From Paragorgia papillata (taxonomy: Eukaryota; Cnidaria; Anthozoa; Scleralcyonacea; Coralliidae): 64,000 nt of DNA. Numbering within the stretch: position 1 is the stretch's first letter; every line of letters begins with the position of its first letter. Below are positions 15,613 through 26,765 of this stretch, piece after piece. Where the stretch lies: positions 1,482,501-1,546,500 of the forward strand of contig JAWNZC010000419.1 of NCBI GenBank assembly GCA_035771165.1, in the 5' to 3' direction. Below the pieces are notes generated by a model. The model did not search any database. It had not been told where the DNA came from and saw only the letters and a program-made list of their open reading frames with translations. The position numbers and the translations under genes were made by a program.

Positions 15613-15652
15613 AATTCTTACATAACTATATGTTATTCTAAGTTAAAGCTCT

Positions 15653-15894
15653 GGGGCCGGTTGCACGAAGGCCGAATAGCGCTATCGACTGGATAGCGAT
15701 TTTTTCAACTTTCGTAAAATTGGCCGTTGATTGTTATGACCTCAGATTAGGATTTGGTATTTATAAACTGAAGTTTTTAAGATCTATTGTGGGCTCCAGA
15801 TCCGTAGTTTCACAGCTCTTCGGCCATTTTTACGAAGGTTGAAAAAATCGCTATCCAGTGAATAGCGCTATCCGGGCTTCGTACAACCGACCCC
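15653..15894. mobile_element. MITE with ~65-bp inverted repeats
   Basis: GGGGCCGGTTGCACGAAGGC at the left and GCTTCGTACAACCGACCCC at the right, with GAATAGCGCTATC and GATAGCGATTTTTTCAAC in both arms. The target duplication is not clear. Confidence 0.8.
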
Positions 15895-16299
15895 TGTTCT
15901 TTATTGTTCACAGGTTTTTTTGTGATAGCATATATTTGCTTATCGAAGTAGTATATATCCTACACCCGAGTTGTGGTTTATTTTGCGATCTAGGACAATG
16001 CGCCATTTTTAATTTTGACACAAAAAAAAAAATATTTATTCTCATGCATAAACCTTAAGGAATTTTCCATCGGAATATCGTCGACGGTGTTTCACTATTG
16101 TCTAGTTTAATATGAGGAAGAAAAATGAAGTGTATTTTTCTATTATATTTGATTGACTTTTCAGATTTTTTCCAGATCGTATGTGCGACTATTAAGTCTT
16201 GTATAGTTTACACTGGCTAACGCCAGACTACGTTATTCGTCACAATCGGAAAGGAAAATTAAAGCTATATTTTTAATATACATTAAGCTAATGATACAG

Positions 16300-16665
16300 G
16301 ATTTTGGTTCAAAACGTCAGTATTTCGTTACTAAAAAATCCGACAGTTCATCATCTTTAAGATTTTCTATACATTGTAACATGACACTGCCTACACAACA
16401 CTCTACTTTTATATTAGTCTGATGAAAGACTTTGACTTGAAACGTCAGTATCTCGTTCTCTAAAATCTCGACAGTTCACCATCTTTAAGATTTTCTATAC
16501 ATCGTAACACACTGCCTACACAGCACTCTACTTTTATATTACTCTGATGAAGGACTTTGGCTTAAAACGTCAGTATTTCGTTCTCTAAAATCTCGACAGT
16601 TCACTATCTTTAAGATTTTCTTTACATCGTAACACACTTCCTACACAGCACTCTAGTAACGAGAG
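16300..16665 (+). repeat. Three tandem units of the 125-bp hammerhead-like repeat
   Basis: Units carry CACTGCCTACACAGCACTCT, then CTGATGA (16419-16425 and 16544-16550), a 13-nt spacer, TTGAAACGTCAGTA, and a CTCGACAGTTCACCATC tail. The first unit lacks the CTGATGA box. See 24690-25650 for the larger array. Confidence 0.85.
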
Positions 16666-17463
16666 TCTTAATATCGCTAGATAACAATGTATTCATATAT
16701 ATATATATATATATGGTAAACGTTAATTTCTTATGAATAATTTTTTGTCAGTTCTTGATTAAAGATTTATATATGTTGACATACTGATAAATTTAATTTG
16801 TCCACCTTTTTTTCGTGATACAGAATGTGTATACTAAATATTAAAAACCGATTTTCTAAATCTTGTTCCGAATTACGAGAATTAACGAAAAGTTTCAATT
16901 TAAACTCAAGCAAAACTTTTCTTATATACAGCTCAATCTCGAACGACAAGGCACTTTTAAAAGCCTTTTCTTAGAAGCTGACAAGAAAGACTCTCTTTTG
17001 GAGTATATGTACATTTGAATGACGCCGTGTACAACTCATATGTACACTTATTTGTGAATATATATATATATATACAATTAAATAATATTTATATTATAAC
17101 TTAAGCCAATGATAATTTTTCGAAATCATATTAATATTATCCTGTTGTCTGTGTGCGCTCGTCTGACAATATATCTAAACATATATTCATTTAATTAAAG
17201 AATATTTGTATAATTGAATACTACTTTCGAAATCACTACCTTTGTTTAGCTGTTCTAAACATCTCAAATAATAATTTCACAGTCATAGAAATGAATAGCA
17301 CTATACTCAACATTAACTTGACACTTGGAAAAGCGTTCTTCGAATTATATATTCGACATCATTTGCGTATATTTCTTTATAACTATAAGTGTTTTAAACG
17401 TTATTTTCATTCAAAAGAAGATAGAGTATTTGTTCTACATATGATTAAATAATTCACACAAAG
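16666..17463. other. AT-rich intergenic DNA
   Basis: TA dinucleotide runs at 16695-16714 and 17058-17075; no other structure or gene was seen. Confidence 0.5.
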
Positions 17464-17642
17464 TTTCAGTTGGTTGTTGTTTTTGCTCTACAAGCTGTCG
17501 TGAGTATATGTTAAACTGAGAAAACTCTTAGCCCAGACGAGACTCCCACAACAAATCCGTCTGCATGGAGCTAAGTGTTTTCCAAGTTTAATTATATACT
17601 GTATATACGTACGGCAGCTTGTAGAGCAAAAACAACTGAAAC
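17464..17642. mobile_element. Foldback element beside the achaete-scute-like gene
   Basis: TTTCAGTTGGTTGTTGTTTT at 17464 and its near-inverse AAAACAACTGAAA at 17630-17642, with both arms holding GCTCTACAAGCTG / CAGCTTGTAGAGC. The centre is AGACGAGACTCCCACAAC. It ends 59 bp before the gene's stop codon and may be in its 3' UTR. Confidence 0.8.
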
Positions 17643-17700
17643 ATTGACAGCTTAAAGCACTATATAGCTACTAACGTAGAGAAACTCACATACGTTTTTA

Positions 17701-18111
17701 TCAATTCTCTGTCCATTCATTCCATCTTTCTTGCGCTCTCGTGGACACCATTCGTACTGTACCATGCTTCACTCTCCGTCGTTCAATCGCTCTTCCTAGT
17801 ATCTGTGCATCATGTTCTTGAATCACGCACTGTAAATGTTTAATATAAGCCACTGCATATCTCAACGTTTCAACCTTCGAAAGCTTCTTCTTCTCGGGGA
17901 TAAACGGAATTCTCTGTCGAAGACAGCTAAAGCCTTCGTTCACCAATCGAACGCGGTTTCGTTCTCTTTCATTGCGTCTCGCGACAGCCGTTGATTCGAC
18001 CGTGAAAGCTAACGTTGGATACATGCGTTTGATATTTCGTTTCTCACCGTCAGAGTCAACCATATCGTTGGTCCGAGCGCGTTTTTTGGATTTCTCCATA
18101 TTGTTTTCCAA
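17701..18111 (-). CDS. ASCL: Achaete-scute family bHLH transcription factor
   Basis: Nuclear DNA-binding factor that, as a dimer with an E protein, activates E-box genes in neural or nematocyte-type precursors in animals. The 136-residue protein is single-exon, normal for this family. The bHLH domain is about residues 45-100: basic region [14 protein letters not shown] (45-58), helix 1 [11 protein letters not shown], loop FIPEKKK, helix 2 [27 protein letters not shown] and [11 protein letters not shown] are achaete-scute marks that separate it from neurogenin, atonal and twist. The N-terminus is basic with a possible nuclear signal (KSKKRAR). The start chosen is the first ATG; a second at codon 5 is possible. 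Which ASCL subgroup it belongs to cannot be decided here; the short loop with FIPEKK resembles the ASCL3/4/5 side. Confidence 0.92.
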   Translation of the reverse strand: MENNMEKSKKRARTNDMVDSDGEKRNIKRMYPTLAFTVESTAVARRNERERNRVRLVNEGFSCLRQRIPFIPEKKKLSKVETLRYAVAYIKHLQCVIQEHDAQILGRAIERRRVKHGTVRMVSTRAQERWNEWTEN

Positions 18112-19498
18112 AGGCAGTCTTGACGAGGTTCGCTATTCTGGTGGACGGTTCCCTGATGTGATGTCGCGGCTTGCACGAGATCGTTGCTCTTATTGAGTTT
18201 CAAAGCGTGTGAACACTTGTGTTGATTAACAACTGTCGGGTCAGCGCATGAGGCAATTGTGTTAGCAAGCTATTAGACTACTGTCCCATCACTGCCAGTC
18301 AAAATAAATTCATTTGAGTGCTACAACCTGGTAGGTTCAGATTATATCTTAGACTACCTTAAGGAGTGAACATAACCGCCCAAAAATAAACGTTACCAAT
18401 CAGATTTTGTCTTTTTGGTGAGACTAAGATTGATGTTACAACTGGAGAAGAGAAACTCGCTTCTGAATCTATTTATAATTAAACTACCTTAGGAATAAGG
18501 CGAGAAAACATGCAGTTACTTGCCCAAAATAGTACAAAACAGTTTTCCTGATGTGATATATTTAAATTTTATAAACAATCCTGAATGCCATGAAAAATTT
18601 ATATTTTCTGGCGGATCATTGCTTAAAAACGACACAAAAATTAAACTCGAAAGGCATAATGATAAAAATGAATCACAATTGTAAATTGTTGTAAAACTAA
18701 TTTGTTTGTTTATTTTTCATTATTTTCAAGATTTCTGTTCTTCCCCCCAAAAATATATCTTTATCATTTAACTGTATGTGATATATTATTATTTGAGATA
18801 ATCCACTTTTATATATGATTATGGAAGATTCTACTTAAGTTAAAATAATTCGGTAGTAACGATTTCTCAAACGATTTAGTACGTACAGAACGTTGATTTT
18901 ATGGCTCAATAAATTTAGTTTTAAATCTTTCTGGTTCAATTTCAGCTAAATTGAATTTGCTTTTAATTTCCTTGGCGACTAATTGATTAACGTCATGAAC
19001 AAACTTGAAAAACAGAAGCTTTTGTCTTTGTGATTGCTTCATTATTAAACATATATAATTGTATAGACACACGTGTCTTAACAATCTTAAGGTGTCTCTC
19101 TACAGTTTTATATTTGCTAAATGCTCTTGAAGTACGCTTTTGTTATATGGACCCTCGACACTCGTGAAGTGCTAAATATTTAGTTATATTTTTAACAAAC
19201 TATTCTTTAATCTTACTTAGAGTGTAGAAAAGTAGAGTGCTGTGTAGGCAGTGTCATAGATAGAGACACCTGAAAAATAATAAATAAATATTTATCCCTA
19301 AAGCGGAATCCCAAGTTCCTTGCATAGCTCTAGTGTCAGTGCTGATAATTGAAAAGGTTTTACACTGGCAGCATTTGTGTATATGGACAAATCACATTTA
19401 TTGTAATATGCTAATTTAATGCAAATTACGATTTCTGAACTTACTAGAACAAAGATTTCTACGCTCCTGAAAACTGTGGACTGTCCATGACCTTTCAA
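18112..19498. other. Upstream region of the achaete-scute gene, no other gene seen
   Basis: The gene's promoter should lie here, but no clear TATA box was fixed. A fragment of the 125-bp repeat family lies inverted at 19222-19252 (AGTAGAGTGCTGTGTAGGCA). The rest is AT-rich. Confidence 0.5.
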
Positions 19499-20296
19499 AA
19501 CTCAGCTCAACTCAACTCAACTCAACTCAACTCAGCCCAGCCCAGCCCAACTCAACTCAACTCAACTCAACTCAACTCAACTCAACTCAACTCAACTCAG
19601 CTCAACTCAACTCAACTCAGCTCAGCTCAACTCAACTCAGCTCAGCTCAACTCAACTCAACTCAACTCAACTCAGCTCAGCTCAGCTCAGCTCAACTCAA
19701 CTCAACTCAACTCAACTCAACTCAACTCAACTCAACTCAACTCAACTCAACTCAACTCAACTCAACTCAACTCAACTCAACTCAGCTCAACTCAACTCAA
19801 CTCAACTCAACTCAACTCAACTCAACTCAGCTCAACTCAGTTCAACTCAGCTCAGCTCAACTCAACTCAACTCAACTCAACTCAACTCAACTCAACTCAA
19901 CTCAACTCAACTCAACTCAACTCAACTCAGCTCAGCTCAGCTCAGCTCAGCTCAGCTCAGCTCAGCTCAACTCAACTCAACTCAACTCAACTCAGCTCAG
20001 CTCAGCTCAGCTCAGCTCAACTCAGCTCAACTCAACTCAGCTCAGCTCAGCTCAGCTCAGCTCAGCTCAGCTCAGCTCAGCTCAGCTCAACTCAACTCAG
20101 CTCAGCTCAACTCAACTCAACTCAACTCAACTCAACTCAGCTCAACTCAACTCAGCTCAGCTCAACTCAACTCAACTCAACTCAACTCAACTCAACTCAG
20201 CTCAGCTCAGCTCAACTCAGCTCAACTCAACTCAACTCAGCCCAGCTCAGCTCAACTCATCTCAACTCAACTCAGCTCAACTCAGCTCAACTCAAC
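19499..20296 (+). repeat. CTCAA/CTCAG pentanucleotide array
   Basis: About 160 units of CTCAA with scattered CTCAG, the G variants forming long clusters (19920-19970, 20039-20090). It gives a long open frame of Ser-Thr-Gln-Leu-Asn repeats that has no protein character. Confidence 0.97.
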
Positions 20297-20509
20297 TATA
20301 AAGGAAACGCGTCTGTATTCGATGTACATGCAATAAACTAACAGGCCAGAAATTTAGTTCGTAAATTTAATTGTTTGATTTTATTGTAATAAATTATCAT
20401 TGTATTCCTTAATAGTTCTTTGGCAAGGTTTGTTAATAATCTATACGATGGAATTACCGTAGCATAAGGGTTATAATTTAGTAGATGTTTGTCGTTGAAG
20501 TCTAGATTG

Positions 20510-20588
20510 GTGTAGTCTTGAGAAAGACTGTTGATGGCAGTTGACTGACGTTATAAAGAAAATGGTTTGAACCTAGGAGTGTTAGGTC
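20510..20588 (-). repeat. Inverted copy of the 8133-8540 repeat
   Basis: TGTAGTCTTGAGAAAGACTG and GGTTTGAACCTAGGAGT are the inverse of the unit at 8133. It abuts the MITE that starts at 20585. Confidence 0.8.
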
Positions 20589-20960
20589 CACACTAATCCA
20601 TTTTCAAACGAAAACGGAGACCTCGTATCGAAAACGTATCAAAAGTTTTCCGTCCACACTATCGTTTTCGAATCGTTTTCGCCATTTAGTAAAACGCTAA
20701 AAAGATCTACAGGGGTATGAATGAATAGTTCTAGGTGACTGAAACCAAGATAACATAATCGTGACATCATCGTTTTCCAAAAGCTTCGTTTTTGCCGTCC
20801 ACACTGGTGCAGAAAAATGGCGTCTTCGAATGTCTCCACTCTGGAGAGCGTTTTCGAAACGCTCCGTTTTCGGTCACCGAAGACGCTGGATTAGTGCGGA
20901 CGAAAGGTCTAACCGTATCAAAAAGTCTCCGTTTTCGTTTGAAAATGGCCTAACACTCCT
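20585..20960. mobile_element. MITE with GGTCCACACTAATCC-type ends
   Basis: TTAGGTCCACACTAATCCAT plus TTCAAACGAAAACGGAGAC on the left; the inverse GTCTCCGTTTTCGTTTGAAA and GGCCTAACACTCCTAA on the right. The inside repeats GTTTTCGAAACG-like palindromes. No coding sequence. Confidence 0.8.
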
Positions 20961-21034
20961 AACTTATTAGATGTTTGCCAATTATTTTGCTTTCAAAAGT
21001 GCTTTTTATAATTTATCAATTGCTTCAAAGTTGT

Positions 21035-22209
21035 TTAGCTTTTATACATCAGAAATTTTGCTCTTACGTGTCGGGTGCGCAGGACGTAGATAAAAGGATT
21101 TATACACGCGTGTATTTGAAGCAATACATTAAAGGAATGAACACCCGAAACAAATGTCTTACGATTACTGGCAGCCATGCTAAAATAACCACGAAACAGA
21201 GTCATCGGTAGCCAGCTCAATACATAGACCAAGAAAAGGATCATAACTGTAGTTGATGCTTTCCTGTCAACCTGGTACTTGCGTCTTGCACGTGACGACT
21301 GATTTGTCGTTTCCATGTTGGGATGGTTATGGGAAAGGGATTGTTGAAGTCGATGGATTCTATTCTCTTGAGTTTTCGCAATAAGGAAAGATAATATCTG
21401 TATGGCCATTGTGAGGCTAACTAGGGTTATCATGTACCCTAGGTAGAAGTTTCCTGCCATTCGGAGGTTTATTGGGGTTCCTGAAGCAATTACTCCAGCG
21501 ATGATCCAGCTACAGACGATGGAAATGATTATTCTGGTTTTATTTACGTATAAGGAATAGTGCAGTGGAAATCTGATGGAAAGGTACCTGTAATAGTATT
21601 AAAAGAGAGCGTTATGGTAAATTCCACACAGTTAAGAATAGAAAAGAATACTAATGAACATACAATTTTATATAAAGAATACTAATGAACATAACTTCCA
21701 ATAACGAATCGTTTTTGAAGCCATTCAAAACACTCGCATCACGTGTTTTATCAGATCTAAAACACTCGGGCTGCGCCCTCGTGGTTTTAAATCTGATGAA
21801 ACACTCCTGCTCGTGTTTTAAATATTACATAATACACGGGGCCCTGTCTACCTCTGTTACGCACTGCAGCATACCTATCCAAGGTGACCAGGAACAGACT
21901 TGAACAGCTAGAGATAAGGCATAAGTAAGTAGTCATTCTCCGAATAGTGTCTTCGATGGACATTCTCCTACTCTTGGCAAGAAGACGTGATATGACCAGA
22001 GGCTGAGCACAAACGCTGATCAGGAACCCAGAGAAACACAAGTTAAGAACGAATAAGTCCATGTTTTGCAGCCTCGAACGATTTCTCACCATGACTATAA
22101 TCACTAACAGATTTGCCGTTGCACCGACAAGTATTGCTCCGCCATCCAAGATCGCAGCTGGGATGCCAACCTGTATTTTTGTTAAAAAACGAAAACTATT
22201 AATCGACAT
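21035..22209 (-). CDS. Rhodopsin-like (class A) GPCR with one intron at the DRY codon
   Basis: Paralogue of the receptor at 8568-9584. Exon 1 is 22209-21875, exon 2 is 21587-21035; the 287-bp intron (donor GTATGC, acceptor TTACAG) splits the arginine codon of LDRY (R112), an intron site known in many class A receptors. The joined protein has 295 residues. TM1 GATANLL; TM2 LNLCFSGFL, where Gly61 replaces the almost universal Asp 2.50 (the paralogue keeps Asp); ICL3 has QQSLSHNHPN; TM6 VYVLSWLP (about 233-240); TM7 NPFIY (275-279); the C-tail is very short. The N-terminus lacks glycosylation sites. Loss of Asp 2.50 removes the sodium site and may change coupling or constitutive activity. Ligand unknown. 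All frames are open, so it is probably a live gene. Confidence 0.87.
21660..21850. repeat. Dispersed palindrome-rich repeat inside the GPCR intron
   Basis: ATACTAATGAACATACAATT, CAATAACGAATCGTTTTTGA and GTGTTTTATCAGATCTAAAA also occur at 26480-26780 and 45795-45905. The TATCAGAT/ATCTGATA pieces form a palindrome. Boundaries are unclear. Confidence 0.65.
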
Positions 22210-22474
22210 TATTTAATAGATAATTCATGAGGAAAACGCAAAGGAAATCAGTACCAATGTCCGATCTGGTAAAAAATCCCCTGATTTACATAAACTTTAG
22301 CTTTGATTTTATCAGCTTACAAGACAACACGTTGGTTTTTGAAATTATACTACACCAATGAACTTACCAAATGGGTATATATAAGCTATTCTATCGCCTC
22401 GTGTTTTAAATCTGATAAAACACTGCTGTTGGTGTTTGAAATACTACTTAAGTTAAAAATTAAAAGCAAAATAG
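22210..22474. repeat. Fragment of the TTTACATAAACTTTAGC repeat family
   Basis: ATAATTCATGAGGAAAACGC and GATTTACATAAACTTTAGCT are shared with 5002-5100, 26185-26225, 28330-28440, 36905-37165 and 45655-46000. It covers the region just upstream of the GPCR start, where the promoter should be. Confidence 0.7.
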
Positions 22475-22799
22475 AATTAAACTAAACTAACTAAACTAAC
22501 TTATATTTATAGTGGATAACTCTATCAGCTATATATATCTATATATCTAAACTGTTATCCCTAGAGGTCCAGTAAGGGACATCCCTCATTGGTCCAGTGT
22601 TACTACAGGAGGAAACTGGATTACCCGGAGGAAACATGGGGTGTTTGGTAGAGTCAAACTGGAAGCACTCTTCTCACATGCGGCCAAAGTGAAATTTTCA
22701 ATCAGATAACTGCTGAGAGCAGAAATCGAACCCGGGTCGCAGAGGTGAAAGGCACGTGCGCTATAAACCAGTGTGCCACCAACACCCCGCCAGACCAAC
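22475..22799 (-). mobile_element. tRNA-derived SINE, single full copy
   Basis: On the minus strand the head shows box A (GGTGGCACACTGG) and box B (GGGTTCGATT), then the same body and tail as the SINE at 9683, without tail amplification, ending in AAGTTAGTTTAGTTTAATTC. It shows what the ancestral element at 9683 looked like. Confidence 0.92.
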
Positions 22800-22834
22800 A
22801 CACCAAGCCAGAATCAAGCTTCGGATTCAAGTGT

Positions 22835-23290
22835 TAGCGCATGCACACGCGTAAAAACGCACAACTTGTTCACGGTTGTCAACAGGCGTGAACAATGTTG
22901 TGCTGCATGCTCGCCGTGAACAAGTTGTCAACAAGTTGTTCACTTATGGTTCGAACAACTTGTTCACGGATAAATCAACAGTCATGAACAAGTTGTTCCA
23001 ACAGCACATTTTTATAGCCAACAACGTTGTTCGCACATGATACAATATGTTGTAACAGCATGACGAAATAACAACGATGAACAACAATGTTACAACAATG
23101 GTGAACATGGTTGATGTATCAACACGTTCTTCGGTTGTTCCAACATGCGTGAACAACGGTTGTTGTTTCATCAAGCTGTAACAACTTGTTGAAACAATGA
23201 TGAACAATGTTGTTCACATATGTCAACAAGTTGTTACAGCATTGTTGCCTGAACAATGCTGTAACAACTTGCGAGATTTTTACGTGTGTA
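22835..23290. mobile_element. Foldback element built of ACAACTTGTTCACG units
   Basis: Ends ACACGCGTAAAAACGCACAA and its inverse TGCGAGATTTTTACGTGTGT; inside are many alternating AACTTGTTCACG and CAACAATGTTGT pieces that pair with each other. No coding sequence. Confidence 0.8.
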
Positions 23291-23605
23291 GTGCATGTAG
23301 TACGTTTGCGAGCTTGGTGCGATGTAACAGACGTTACTACTCAGCGAATGTTTCTGAGCTGAAAGATGCATGTTGTGCAATGCTGTTTGCATTCAGTCAG
23401 TATACCAACCTCAGGATATACGCCGATAAACGGTTTGGATCTCGAGAAAGTTTTATTACTTGTCATTGACCAGCTGGGAGAAGACAAGTTGTAGTTCCCA
23501 TCCATTTCAGTTTAGGTCTTGTAACTTCAAAGACAAAAAAAGTTAGATTAATAACTAAACAGTGGAATAAAAGTAATGTGCTGTGTATAGGCAGTGTTGA
23601 AATAC

Positions 23606-24546
23606 AAATCGAAATATAGTAAGGTTTGAGTACTGCCGAAATTATTGAACGAAGTTTTCTAACGTTTCGAGCGAAGGCCCTTCGTCAGCAGACTCGTCCC
23701 CAGTCGTTATATCGTACGCTGCTTGCTAAATTCGCAAGGGGATCTGGGAAGGGGAGAGAAAAAATAACGACTGGCAGATTACACATTCAAAATGGCAATG
23801 CAAAAATTCTAGATGCTGAAGAAAGACCATTTCATCGAACTATATTGTGCATTTTTGGCTAACAAACTCTCTTGTCCTCAAGAAAATATAAGTGGAACCT
23901 GAGAGAAACATTTCACTTTACTCTGAAGATGACCGCCGCTGAGGCCGGCGAAACATCACTTACTATTAAAACATCAACAACAGTCTTTCTCAAGACTACA
24001 CTAACCTAGACGAACAATTTTCACAAACAACATGTACTAATCCTAGGTTTAAACCATTTATCCTGTCATTCCGAAGAGGGCCTATTATTCAAACTCACCA
24101 TCTAAGCTCGTGTTGCAGTGAGCATTCAAATCTTCATCGTACTCTGCCAATATTGATTTCAGCTGGCAAATATTGATCTAGAGATGGTCGAAATATGACC
24201 AAGGAAAACGTAATTTGAAAGGCCTACATTATATAAATATCGATTTGTCTCTAATAAAGGGAGAAAATCCAGTTACGAAGCAAACAATGCCAGGTTGCAA
24301 GATATGCATATAATTTGCAAGAAATTTCTAGTAATCTGTCAGTCGCTTCCCATTTTTTTATCCCCCTTACCGTGAAACCCCGCGCGCCCACGTTTTTATC
24401 CTAGTGAATCCCTTGTGGTCCCACGTTTGATCCTAAAGAGGCGACTGGGGCGAGTCTGCTTCGTCAGAGGGAAACGTGGGGCCTTCGCTCGAAGCGTTAG
24501 AAACTACGTTCAATAACTTCGGCAGTTCTCAAACCTTACTACTATA
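23606..24546. mobile_element. Inverted-repeat element with ~100-bp arms
   Basis: AGTAAGGTTTGAGTACTGCC at the left and GGCAGTTCTCAAACCTTACT at the right; the arms include CTAACGTTTCGAGCGAAGGC and a CGTCAGCAGACTCG segment. A relative of the left arm is at 52510-52640. Within it, 23930-24062 holds a GAAACATCACT segment and a copy of the 8133 repeat. Confidence 0.75.
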
Positions 24547-24689
24547 TTTAGATTAATAACTGTTTGCTTAGTTCACTGGTCAAGCTGAACGCTGCATGTA
24601 GCTTTTTGGAAGGTTGAGATTACATGTATACAAGCAGTACTAGCGTTTTTACTTCCTAAATGTTTTTGCTATCCACTTTTCTCCAAAAT

Positions 24690-25650
24690 ATCGATTTTCT
24701 ATACATCGTAACACACTGCCTACACAGCACTCTACTTTTATATTACTCTGAAGAAGGACTTTGGCTTGAAACGTCAGTATTTCATTCTCTAAAATCTCGA
24801 CCATTCACCACCTTTAAGAGTTTCTATACATCGTAACACACTGCCTACACAGCACTCTACTTTTATATTACTCTGATGAAGGACTTTGGCTTGAAACGTC
24901 AGTATTTCGTTCTCTAAAATCTCGACAGTCCACCACCTTTAAGATTTTCTATACATCGTAACACACTGCCTACACAGCACTCAGTTTTATATTACTCTGA
25001 TGAAGGACTTTGGCTTGAAACGTCAGTATTTCATTCTCTAAAATCTCGACAGTTCGCCACCTTTAAGATTTTCTATACATCGCATCGTAACGCACTGCCT
25101 ACATAGCACTCTACTTTTATGTTACTCTGCGATGAAGGACTTTGGCTTGAAACGACAGTATTTCGTTCTCTAAAATCTCGACCATTCACCACCTTTAAGA
25201 GTTTCTATACATCCTAACACACTGCCTACACAGCACTCTACTTTTATATTACTCTGATGAAGGACTTTGGCTTGAAACGTCAGTATTTCGTTCTCTAAAA
25301 TCTCGACAGTCCACCACCTTTAAGATTTTCTATACATCGTAACACCCTGCCTACACAGCACTCAGTTTTATATTACTCTGATGAAGGACTTTGGCTTGAA
25401 ACGTCAGTATTTCGTTCTCTAAAATCTCGACAGCTCACCACCTTTAAGATTTTATATACATCGTAACACACTGTCTACACAGCACTCTACTTTTATATTA
25501 CTCTGATGAAGAACTTTGGCTTAAAACGTCAGTATTTTATTCTCTGAAATCTCGACAGTTCACAATCTTTAAGATTTTCTACGCATCGTAACACACTGTC
25601 TACACAACACTCTACTTTTATACTACTATATAGACAGACCACTTCACATT
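24690..25650 (+). repeat. Tandem array of a 125-bp unit with hammerhead-like core, seven units
   Basis: CTGATGA-type boxes start at 24748 (CTGAAGA), 24873, 24997, 25127 (broken by CG insertion), 25254, 25378 and 25503, a spacing of 124-130 bp. Each is followed by a 13-nt spacer, GAAAC, GTC and AGTA. TACT before the box can pair with AGTA after GTC (stem I). Stem II would be A-U, G-U, G-C plus C-G around a mismatch. The stem III sequence ACGT has no loop but is self-complementary, so only a two-copy (double) hammerhead could form. Units also carry CACTGCCTACACAGCACTCT. Confidence 0.8.
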
Positions 25651-25929
25651 ATCATACCTTTTAATTCTTAAATAAATAAAGAAGTACATTCGGTTCCATC
25701 GCATTGCATCGTCTACTCTTCACCAACTGCGCGAGACTTGCATATTCAGCTCTTTTATCTTGAATGCATTGATTTTTAAGCTTTTAAATATGGACTGAAC
25801 TATTATACCCAAATTATAATTACATATATCTCTTTCACTTTACTCACTGGCCACTTACTGTCAAACCTATATGCTTTCAGATTCTAATTTTAGCCAATAT
25901 ATATAACTGCTTATAAATATTCAACTTTA

Positions 25930-26028
25930 ACTCTTTCCTGTCCGAATAGTGTCTTTAGTATTTTATTCTGGCTAACGCCAGACAATTTTATTCGCCTCTG
26001 GAGAAGCCCTCGGACAGGAATGAGTTAA
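25930..26028 (+). repeat. Hairpin repeat family, arm type A
   Basis: AACTCTTTCCTGTCCGAATA left, CTCGGACAGGAATGAGTTAA right, with core CTGGCTAACGCCAGAC between. Confidence 0.9.
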
Positions 26029-26043
26029 GGTTGCTTTAAAGAA

Positions 26044-26182
26044 AGGCATTTATCGTGGTGAACAGCAACATTAGAAAGCTTTTAGAAGAATTGTTGGAAA
26101 CCTAGCAGATGCAGAATAAAAACAAGAGGGAAATAAAAAATTAAAAAACTGCATCTGCTGGTTCTCAACACTTCTTCAAAAA
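26044..26182. repeat. Partial relative of the 14360 foldback
   Basis: GGCATTTATCGTGGTGAA, TTGTTGGAAACCTAGCAGA and GCATCTGCTGGTTCTCAACA; the two inner pieces are inverse to each other. It runs into a TTAATAATTCATGAGGAAAA fragment of the other dispersed family. Confidence 0.65.
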
Positions 26183-26229
26183 CTCATTAATAATTCATGA
26201 GGAAAACACAAAGGAAATCAGTACCATGT

Positions 26230-26470
26230 GTCCGTGGTTTTAGTAATAGATAAATCCCGAGAACGAGGGATTTATCTGACTTAATTTATTATCGAGGAGG
26301 TTTTCCAACAAAGTTTTGTCTTTTTTTCCCACCTTGGACAAAGATTTTCCTTGTTTTTTTCTTCATTTCGTATCTAATTAGTATTCAAGGTCTTTATGCG
26401 ATATAAAGACCTCGGAAGAACAAAGAAAACCGACTCGATAATAAATTAATACCTGATAAAACTTCTTGAC
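26230..26470. repeat. Palindrome-rich segment
   Basis: GATAAATCCC/GGGATTTATC lies at 26249-26278, and AATTTATTATCGAGGAGG at about 26282 is inverse to CGACTCGATAATAAATTAA at about 26450. This looks like a small foldback element. Confidence 0.6.
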
Positions 26471-26765
26471 CTCAGAAAGAATACTAATGAACATACAATT
26501 TTATATAAAGAATACTAATGAATATACAATTTTATATAAAGAATACTAATGAACATACAATTTTATATAAAGAATACTAATGAACATACAATTTTATATA
26601 AAACTTATTGACATCAGAAGAATACTAATGAACATACAATTTTATATAAAGAATACTAATGAACATACAATTTTATATAAAGAATACTAATGAACATACA
26701 ATTTTATATAAAGAATACTAATGAACATACAATTTTATATAAAGAATACTAATGAACATAACATC
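26470..26765 (+). repeat. ~29-bp tandem repeat, about nine copies
   Basis: Unit AAGAATACTAATGAACATAC plus AATTTTATAT. The copy near 26600 is extended by ACTTATTGACATCAG. The same unit appears twice in the GPCR intron at 21648-21690. Confidence 0.9.

Noticed and set aside
19487..20341. 284-codon frame of Ser-Thr-Gln-Leu-Asn repeats
   Set aside because: Pure translation of a CTCAA pentanucleotide array; no flanking protein or splice sites.
23640..23700. Hammerhead-like GCTGACGA ... CTCGAAACGTTAG on the minus strand
   Set aside because: The box reads CTGACGA, the cleavage triplet is GTT in a poor setting, and stem I does not pair; at best a decayed relative.
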